This document shows positions 58,027-64,000 of a DNA stretch of 64,000 nt, in pieces (the stretch's first letter is position 1; each line of letters begins with the position of its first letter). The DNA lies in NCBI RefSeq assembly GCF_900156805.1, contig NZ_FTOQ01000001.1, positions 558,001-622,000 of the forward strand, written 5' to 3'. This DNA is from Roseivivax lentus (lineage in GTDB: Bacteria; Pseudomonadota; Alphaproteobacteria; Rhodobacterales; Rhodobacteraceae). The notes under the pieces are model-generated. The model did no database searches and was not told the origin of the DNA. It was given only the letters and a program-made list of their open reading frames with translations. The translations under genes were made by a program, and so were the position numbers.

Positions 58027-61000
58027 ATGGCGCGCGCGCCCGATCCGGTGGCCAACCGCAATTCCGTCGGCGGGTCCGGCAGCGGGCCCGCGCGCGGCCC
58101 GGCCCGCGTCTTCGGGCTGTTTTCCTATTTCGTGCGGCACCGGACGCTGGCGAACCTGCTTCTGGTGCTGATGCTCGCGGCGGGCGCGCTGGCGATCCCC
58201 AACATGCGCGCGCAATTCTTCCCCGACGTGATCGTCGACGAGATCGACATCTCCGTGCGCTGGGACGGCGCCGGGGCGGAGGATATCGACCAGGCCATCG
58301 TGCAGCGGCTCGAGCCCGCGCTGCTGGCGGTCGAGGGGGTCGAGGCGAGCCGCGCCCGGTCGCGCGAGGGGATCGCGTCCATCGAGCTCGAATTCGAGCC
58401 CAACTGGGACATGAGCCGCGCCACCAACGACATACGCCAGGCCATCGACGCGGTGAACGACCTGCCCGAGGATGCGGAGGATGCGGAGATCTCGCGCTCG
58501 GCATGGTTCGACCGGGTGACGGACGTGGTCCTGACCGGCCCCATCGCGGCGGAGCAGCTGGCGAATTACGCCGATCTCTTTGTCAACCGGCTCTTCGCGG
58601 CGGGGGTGACGAACACCACGATCCGGGGCCTTGCCGCGCCGCAGACCATCGTCGAGGTGCCCGCGACTATGCTCATCGCGCATGACATCACCCTGCGCGA
58701 GATCGCCGCCGCCATCGGCGCCGAGGTCGATGCCGACCCCGCGGGCGAGGTCGAGGGCGCCAATGCGCGGGTGCGCACCGGGGCCGAGAAACGGCAGGCC
58801 GACGAGATCGAGGGCATCGTCCTGCGCTCCAACCCCGACGGGACCGAGCTGCGCGTGGGCGACGTGGCGCAGATCCGCATCGAGGGGGTGACCCGGGAAC
58901 GCAGCTATTTCGTCGGCGAGAACCCCGCCATGTCGATCCGCGTCGACCGCACCGCGCGGGGGGATGCCATCGGGATCCAGCGGCAAGTCGAGGAGATCGC
59001 CGCCGAGCTGCAGGCCGAGATGCCCGAGGGCGCCACCATCGACCTCATCCGCACGCGGGCCGAGGCGATCTCGGGGCGGCTCGACATCCTTGTCGACAAC
59101 GGCTTGATGGGGCTCGGGCTGGTGGTGCTGCTGCTGTTCCTGTTTCTCAATGCCCGCATCGCCTTCTGGGTGGCGGCGGGCATTCCGACGGCGATGCTGG
59201 CGGCGGTGGCGCTGATGTACGCCGCGGGGATCACCTTCAACATGATCTCGCTCTTCGCGCTGATCATCACGCTCGGGATCGTCGTCGACGATGCCATCGT
59301 GGTGGGCGAGCATGCGGACCACCTGTCGCGGCGCGGCTACGGCCCGGCGGAGGCGGCGGAGCGCGCGGCGGCGCGGATGGCGCTGCCGGTCTTCTGCGCC
59401 ACGCTGACCACGATCATCGCCTTCTGGGGGCTGGTGGTGATCGGCGGGCGGTTCGGCGACCTGATCCGCGACATCCCCTTCACGGTGATCGCGGTGCTGA
59501 CCGCGAGCCTTGTGGAATGCTTCCTGATCCTGCCCCATCACATGCGTCACGCGCTGGCCCATGCGGACAAGCGGCATTGGTACGACGCGCCGTCCCGCGC
59601 CGTGAACCGCGGCTTCCGCTGGGTCCGGGCGCAGCTCTTCCGCCCTCTGATCGCGGGCGTCATCGCCGCGCGCTACGTGGTCATCGCCGCGGTTGTGGCG
59701 CTGCTCGCGAGCCAGGCCGCGCTGCTGATCCGCGGCGACGTGACCTGGCGCTTCTTCAACGCGCCGGAGCAATCCTCCGTCACCGGCAATTTCGCCATGG
59801 CGCCCGGTGCGACGCGGGCGGACAGCTACGCCCAGATGCTGGCCATGCAGGCCTCGGTCGAGGCGCTGGCGGCCGAGTACGAGGCGGAATACGGGCTGAA
59901 CCCCGTGGCCTACGTGCTGTCGGAGATCGGCGGCAATTCGGGCCGCGGGCTGGCGGGCACGGACGGCAAGGATGCCGACCAGCTGGGCTCCATCGCGATC
60001 GAGCTGATCGAACCCGATCTCAGGCCCTATTCGTCCTTCAAGTTCGTGGGCGACCTGCAGGAGCGCGTGGAGCGCCACCCGCTGGCCGAGACGGTCAGTT
60101 TCCGCGGCTGGCGGTCGGGCCCGGGGGGCGACGCGCTCGACGTGCAGTTCTACGGCGCCGATGCCGCGACGCTGAAGGCCGCCGCCGAGGATCTGAAGGC
60201 GCAGCTCGCGCAATATCCCGAGGTCTCGGCACTCGAGGACGATCTGGCCTATGACAAGGACGAGCTGCGCCTCGAACTGACCCCGCAGGGCCGCGCACTG
60301 GGCTTCGACATCGCCATGCTGGGCCAGACGCTCCGCGCGCGGCTCGGGGGCGTCGAGGCGGCGAATTACCCGGTCGGGCCGCGCTCGGCCACCATCCGCG
60401 TCGAGTTGCCGGAGGACGAGCTGACGGCGGATTTCCTCGAACGGATGCAGCTGCGCACGCCCGAGGGCGCCTATGTCGCGCTTGCGGATATCGTCGAGGT
60501 GGAGCGCAGCGCGGGCTTCTCCACCGTGCGGCGGGAGAACGGCATCCGGCTCGTGTCGGTCAACGGCGATCTGTCGGAGGACGATCCGGCCCGCGCCGCA
60601 GATATCATGGACGCGCTGGAGCAGGACATCCTGCCCGCCATCGCCGCCGAGCGGCAGGTGGATTACCGCCTGTCAGGCCTGTCCGAGCAGGAGGACCAGT
60701 TCCTGTCGGATGCGGCGCTGGCGCTGATGATGGTGCTGCTGGGAATCTACATCGTGCTGGCCTGGGTCTTCGCCAGCTGGTCGCGGCCGCTGGTGGTCAT
60801 GGCGATCATCCCCTTCGGCCTCGTCGGCACGATCTGGGGGCACAACGCCTGGGACGTGCCGATGAGCATGTTCACCGTGGTGGGCCTTCTCGGCATGACC
60901 GGAATCGTCATCAACGATTCCATCGTGCTGGTCACGACCATCGACGAATACGCCGCCGAGCGGGGCATCCGCCCGGCCATCATCGACGGCGCGGCGGACC

Positions 61001-61473
61001 GCCTGCGCCCCGTCCTGCTGACCACGCTGACCACGGTGCTGGGCCTTGCGCCGCTGCTCTACGAGGGATCGAGCCAGGCGGAATTCCTCAAGCCCACGGT
61101 TATCACGCTGGTCTTCGGCCTCGCCTTCGGGATGGTGCTGGTGTTGCTGGTGGTGCCGGCGCTGCTGGCCATCGGCGAGGACCTGGCGCGCGCGAGGTCA
61201 AGCCTGATGCGCGGGCTGCGCCATCCCCGCGGCGGCATCCGCGCGGCGCATGGCGCGGGCATGGCGCTGGTGCTCGGCTGGCTCGGGGCGACGATGGGCT
61301 GGGTCGCTGCGACGGGCGCGCTGCCCGCGCCGCTGGCCGCGCTGTCGCCGCTGGGGCCGGGGCTCGCCGGGGCCTATGCGCTGTTCATTGCAGGGATCGG
61401 GATCGCGGTGCTGCTGGTCTATCTGGGTGCGGCCCTGCGCATGGCGCGGGCCGGGCGGGCCGGACAGACCTGA
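58027..61473 (+). CDS. RND efflux permease subunit (AcrB/HAE-like) with extra C-terminal membrane segments
   Basis: Proton-driven exporter. The 1148-residue protein has a 30-residue Gly/Pro/Ala-rich cytoplasmic start, TM1 (LANLLLVLMLAAGALA), the two large periplasmic loops and the TM4 proton motif IITLGIVVDDAIVVGEH, with ECFLILP in TM6 and VGLLGMTGIVINDSIVLV in TM10 region. A usual RND permease has about 1030-1050 residues; here about 90 residues are added after TM12, with two or three more hydrophobic stretches (ALVLGWLGATMGWVAATG, AGAYALFIAGIGIAVLLVYLG). Substrate unknown. No outer-membrane factor gene nearby. Confidence 0.9.
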   Translation: MARAPDPVANRNSVGGSGSGPARGPARVFGLFSYFVRHRTLANLLLVLMLAAGALAIPNMRAQFFPDVIVDEIDISVRWDGAGAEDIDQAIVQRLEPALLAVEGVEASRARSREGIASIELEFEPNWDMSRATNDIRQAIDAVNDLPEDAEDAEISRSAWFDRVTDVVLTGPIAAEQLANYADLFVNRLFAAGVTNTTIRGLAAPQTIVEVPATMLIAHDITLREIAAAIGAEVDADPAGEVEGANARVRTGAEKRQADEIEGIVLRSNPDGTELRVGDVAQIRIEGVTRERSYFVGENPAMSIRVDRTARGDAIGIQRQVEEIAAELQAEMPEGATIDLIRTRAEAISGRLDILVDNGLMGLGLVVLLLFLFLNARIAFWVAAGIPTAMLAAVALMYAAGITFNMISLFALIITLGIVVDDAIVVGEHADHLSRRGYGPAEAAERAAARMALPVFCATLTTIIAFWGLVVIGGRFGDLIRDIPFTVIAVLTASLVECFLILPHHMRHALAHADKRHWYDAPSRAVNRGFRWVRAQLFRPLIAGVIAARYVVIAAVVALLASQAALLIRGDVTWRFFNAPEQSSVTGNFAMAPGATRADSYAQMLAMQASVEALAAEYEAEYGLNPVAYVLSEIGGNSGRGLAGTDGKDADQLGSIAIELIEPDLRPYSSFKFVGDLQERVERHPLAETVSFRGWRSGPGGDALDVQFYGADAATLKAAAEDLKAQLAQYPEVSALEDDLAYDKDELRLELTPQGRALGFDIAMLGQTLRARLGGVEAANYPVGPRSATIRVELPEDELTADFLERMQLRTPEGAYVALADIVEVERSAGFSTVRRENGIRLVSVNGDLSEDDPARAADIMDALEQDILPAIAAERQVDYRLSGLSEQEDQFLSDAALALMMVLLGIYIVLAWVFASWSRPLVVMAIIPFGLVGTIWGHNAWDVPMSMFTVVGLLGMTGIVINDSIVLVTTIDEYAAERGIRPAIIDGAADRLRPVLLTTLTTVLGLAPLLYEGSSQAEFLKPTVITLVFGLAFGMVLVLLVVPALLAIGEDLARARSSLMRGLRHPRGGIRAAHGAGMALVLGWLGATMGWVAATGALPAPLAALSPLGPGLAGAYALFIAGIGIAVLLVYLGAALRMARAGRAGQT

Positions 61474-61537
61474 CGGGCACGCCGCGCCGCCGCCGCTTCA
61501 CGCGCAGATGGGACAGCAGCGCGCGATCCGTCCCGGC

Positions 61538-62350
61538 TCAGCCGCTGCAGCCCGACAATTCCACCGCGTGCTGCGTGCCCAGCACGGTGAAGGTCAGCGC
61601 ACCGCGATCGAGCGCGAAGGGCTTGCGCTCCATATGCACGATCCGGGTCGAGGCGATGAGCGTATCGCCCTCGCGGCGGCTTTCGGGCTCTGCCACCCAG
61701 AGGAAGGGATTGCCGGTCTCCACCACAACGTCCTCGCGCGCGCCGGCGGAGGCCATGTCGATCCGCGCGGTCAGCGACAGCGCGCCATTGGCACCGGGTG
61801 CGATCTCGCAGCGGATGCGGGCGCCGCCGATCTCGTCGGCGGTGAAGGGCCGGTCGGACAGGGCGGCGGCGATGCGCGGGTCGCGCGCGGTACCCGCTTC
61901 GGGCAGGCGGCCCGAGAAGCTGAGCGCATGCGGCAGGCAGACATCCTTGCAGATGCCGAGCTGCATGTCGCCCTTCAGGACCACGTCGCCATCGCCCGAG
62001 GGCCGGATCGCCAGCGGCAGGACCAGCTCGTTCATGTAGCCGATGGAGCGCATGCCCGCCTGATCGAACACGTCCGGGCGCGGCCAGATCACCGACACAC
62101 CCGCGAGGTTCCGCGAACCGCGCCAGCCGAATTCGGGCGGAATGCCCGCATCGCCGGGGGCGCGCCAATAGGTCTTCCAACCCGGGGCGAGCGTCAGGTG
62201 CAAGGCGGCGATATGGGTGCCGTCGTCGCGCCGCCAGCCGGGGCGCAGTTCGACCCGGACGATGTCGTCGAACTCGCCCGCCCTGAGGGGGGCGGTGGCG
62301 ATAGGCAGCGCGGCGATCAGCGCGAGGGCGAGGCAGAGAAGACGCAACAT
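61538..62350 (-). CDS. Secreted DsbD N-terminal-domain-like protein
   Basis: A 270-residue exported protein (signal peptide about 1-24, ends PLRAG) consisting of the immunoglobulin-like DsbD-alpha domain and a second beta-rich part, without the membrane or thioredoxin domains of DsbD. The redox cysteines are in GICKDVCLP (C-x3-C). Another cysteine pair is possible with the C-terminal SGCSG. It is expected to receive electrons in the periplasm from an inner-membrane DsbD/CcdA/ScsB-type protein, which is not encoded here. ATG 62350. Divergent from yqgE. Confidence 0.85.
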   Translation of the reverse strand: MLRLLCLALALIAALPIATAPLRAGEFDDIVRVELRPGWRRDDGTHIAALHLTLAPGWKTYWRAPGDAGIPPEFGWRGSRNLAGVSVIWPRPDVFDQAGMRSIGYMNELVLPLAIRPSGDGDVVLKGDMQLGICKDVCLPHALSFSGRLPEAGTARDPRIAAALSDRPFTADEIGGARIRCEIAPGANGALSLTARIDMASAGAREDVVVETGNPFLWVAEPESRREGDTLIASTRIVHMERKPFALDRGALTFTVLGTQHAVELSGCSG

Positions 62351-62474
62351 GTCCCGATCTCTGCCCCTTTGACGGCGAAATGGAAAGTCACGTCTCGCTG
62401 AACGCGCTGACACATTGGATTGCTTGCACGGGCGCGCGCGCGCGGTCATGGTAAAGCCGATGCAAGGACACCCC

Positions 62475-63050
62475 ATGCCCGAGAGCACCCCATCGACCGA
62501 TCTGACCGGCCGCATCCTGATCGCGATGCCGGGCATGGGCGATCCGCGGTTCGACCGCGCGGTGATCTATCTCTGCTCGCATTCGGGCGAGGGCGCGATG
62601 GGCCTCATCATCAACAAGACCGCGCCGGGGCTCAGCATGGTGGCGCTTCTGGAGCAGCTCGATATCCCGCCGAGCCCGACCCTGTCTTTCGAGCCGGTCT
62701 TCTTCGGCGGTCCGGTGGAGACCGGGCGCGGCTTCGTGCTGCACAGCGCGGATGCGCGCGACGATCCCACCACGCTCAACATCAACGCCGATTTCGCCAT
62801 GACCGCGACGCTCGATATCCTCGAGGAGATCGCGGCGGGGCAGGGGCCCGCGCAGCGTCGCATGTGCCTGGGGTATTCCGGCTGGGGGCCGGGCCAGCTC
62901 GAGCAGGAATTGCAGCAGAACGGCTGGCTGGTCTGCGATGCCGATCCGGACCTCGTCTTCGGCACGAAACCCGCGCAGATGTGGGAGGCGGCGCTGGGAC
63001 GGTTGGGCGTCTCGGCCCTGATGCTGTCGGCGGAGGGCGGGCAGGCCTGA
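62475..63050 (+). CDS. YqgE/AlgH family protein
   Basis: A 191-residue protein of the conserved UPF0301 family, with MPGMGDPRFDRAVIYLCSHSGEGAMGLIINK at the N-terminus, FFGGPVETGRGFVLH and CLGYSGWGPGQLEQELQQNGWLV. Its function is not established; in Pseudomonas AlgH is linked to alginate regulation, and others have suggested roles in peptide or redox processes. I chose ATG 62475 with AAGGA upstream, instead of the ATG at 62461 or the frame's earlier start. Divergent from the DsbD-like gene. Confidence 0.92.
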   Translation: MPESTPSTDLTGRILIAMPGMGDPRFDRAVIYLCSHSGEGAMGLIINKTAPGLSMVALLEQLDIPPSPTLSFEPVFFGGPVETGRGFVLHSADARDDPTTLNINADFAMTATLDILEEIAAGQGPAQRRMCLGYSGWGPGQLEQELQQNGWLVCDADPDLVFGTKPAQMWEAALGRLGVSALMLSAEGGQA

Positions 63051-63147
63051 GCGCTGATGCGCAGCCGGCTCGCAATCCCGTCGCGCGGTATCCTTGCGGC
63101 CCTGGGCCTCTCCGGTCAGGTGCCATCCGCGGCGCGCGACCGAAGAC

Positions 63148-64000
63148 TCAGCGCGGTGCGGCGGCGCGGCTGAGCCGGTCGTTGATCGCGATGCCGAGGC
63201 CCCGATGCGGCACCGGGGCGACGGCGATCACCGGTCGGCCCATCGCATCCAGCGCGTGCAGATGCGCAAAGAGGTTCGCGGCGGCCTCGGTCAGATCCTC
63301 GCGCTCCGACAGGTTCAGATCGCAGGGCATCGGCCCGAAACCGAGCGTGGCCTCGCCCTCTTCCCATTCCGCCGCGTTGAGCCGCATCGCCGCGCGCGGG
63401 GCGTAATGCGAGGGCGTCTGCCCGGGCGCCGAGATCGCCTCGGTATCGTGGCGTCGCGAGACGCGGGTGCCCAGCACCTCGGAGAGCGACTCGATGGCGA
63501 TGCCGCCGGGGCGCAGCAGCGTGGGCCGGCCCGTGAGCCCGAGGATGGTCGATTCGAGACCCACATCGGACGGCCCGCCATCGACCACCGCCTCGATCCG
63601 CCCGTTGAGCGTGGCCAGCACATGCGCGGCCCGCGTCGGGCTGATCCGGCCCGACCGGTTTGCCGAGGGCGCGGCGATGCCGCCGCCGAACGCGCGCAGA
63701 AGCTGGCGCGCGACGGGATGGGCGGGCATGCGGATGCCGACGCTGTCGAGCCCCGCCGTGACCAGCGAGGAGACCCGCGCGCCGGGCCTCAGCGGCAGCA
63801 CCAGCGTCAGCGGGCCGGGCCAGAACGCCGCCGCCAGCGCCTCCGCCGTCTCCGACCAGACCGCGAGTTCGCGGGCCTGCTCCAGCGTCGCCACGTGCAC
63901 GATCAGGGGATTGAAGCTGGGCCGGTCCTTGGCCTCGAAGATGCGCGCCACGGCGATATCGGAGGCCGCATCGGCACCCAGCCCGTAGACCGTTTCGGTC
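63148..64000 (-). CDS. tsaC: L-threonylcarbamoyladenylate synthase (Sua5/YwlC type), N-terminus cut by the window edge
   Basis: Makes threonylcarbamoyl-AMP for the t6A37 modification of tRNAs. The gene continues beyond base 64000; 284 codons to the stop at 63148 are visible. The YrdC domain shows TETVYGLGADAA, KDRPSFNPLIVHV, FWPGPLTLVL and APSANRSGRISPT, and the C-terminal Sua5 domain starts around HDTEAISAPGQTPSHYAP. Because a Sua5 domain is present, the product is of the long YwlC/Sua5 type rather than the short TsaC. Convergent with yqgE. Confidence 0.93.
   Translation of the reverse strand, partial: TETVYGLGADAASDIAVARIFEAKDRPSFNPLIVHVATLEQARELAVWSETAEALAAAFWPGPLTLVLPLRPGARVSSLVTAGLDSVGIRMPAHPVARQLLRAFGGGIAAPSANRSGRISPTRAAHVLATLNGRIEAVVDGGPSDVGLESTILGLTGRPTLLRPGGIAIESLSEVLGTRVSRRHDTEAISAPGQTPSHYAPRAAMRLNAAEWEEGEATLGFGPMPCDLNLSEREDLTEAAANLFAHLHALDAMGRPVIAVAPVPHRGLGIAINDRLSRAAAPR

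Overview
The window is 64 kb of compact, very GC-rich chromosomal DNA from an alphaproteobacterium, almost certainly a member of the Rhodobacteraceae (Roseobacter/Rhodobacter group). The evidence is a stand-alone F1 operon atpHAGDC without the Fo genes, an frcRBCA-type sugar importer, a pyrB / small membrane protein / dihydroorotase-homologue cluster, a DUF2125 protein, and frequent GTG starts and ATGA or GTGA gene overlaps. I see no tRNA, rRNA, insertion sequence, prophage or CRISPR array. The assignment is inference from gene content, not from a marker rRNA.

Layout, left to right. 1-7.6 kb (minus strand): aldehyde dehydrogenase (cut by the window edge) and deoC; an aromatic aminotransferase coupled to sseA; smpB; a large Na+/H+ antiporter with a cyclic-nucleotide-binding-like tail. 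7.7-15.2 kb: a secreted four-EF-hand protein with a glycine/asparagine repeat tail; frcBCA (minus) with a divergent ROK repressor and a palindromic operator between them; glnK-amtB. 15.2-31.4 kb (mostly plus): a class A penicillin-binding protein, a decayed HlyD-type adaptor, ridA / glycerophosphodiesterase / FemAB-like / pterin dehydratase, a peroxiredoxin, a ferredoxin-reductase-like flavoprotein with rsmD, a Tat-exported metallo-beta-lactamase-fold protein, map with an MFS exporter, sfsA, then a translationally coupled run (CinA-like, GNAT, AhpD-like, OmpA-like) and ispH. 31.4-42.4 kb: an M20 peptidase, DUF2125 protein, ChaC-like cyclotransferase, a MotA/ExbB-like plus long coiled-coil MotB-like pair, an M23 peptidase coupled to clpA, gloB and a methyltransferase. 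42.4-48.3 kb: atpHAGDC followed by an H-type lectin-domain protein. 48.3-64 kb: prs, an HCCA-isomerase-like/hydrolase pair, plsY, the pyr cluster, a family-4-like uracil-DNA glycosylase with moaB, an RND efflux pair, a DsbD N-domain protein, yqgE, and a TsaC/Sua5 gene cut by the right edge.

Most of this is housekeeping: nucleotide salvage and pyrimidine synthesis, nitrogen sensing and uptake, sugar import, ATP synthesis, and envelope construction. The parts that most deserve a second look are: (i) the proton-channel-like pair at 34.3-37.4 kb, in which a MotB/OmpA-type anchor is joined to its membrane helix by about 400 residues of predicted coiled coil, with no flagellar, Tol/Exb or defence partner genes beside it; (ii) a dihydroorotase homologue that has lost most metal ligands and sits next to pyrB with a small membrane protein between them; (iii) a family-4-like uracil-DNA glycosylase with a single cysteine; (iv) an H-type lectin protein directly behind the ATP synthase operon; and (v) an intergenic 39-bp near-palindrome that carries divergent -35-like hexamers on both sides of an 8-bp inverted repeat upstream of frcB and frcR.
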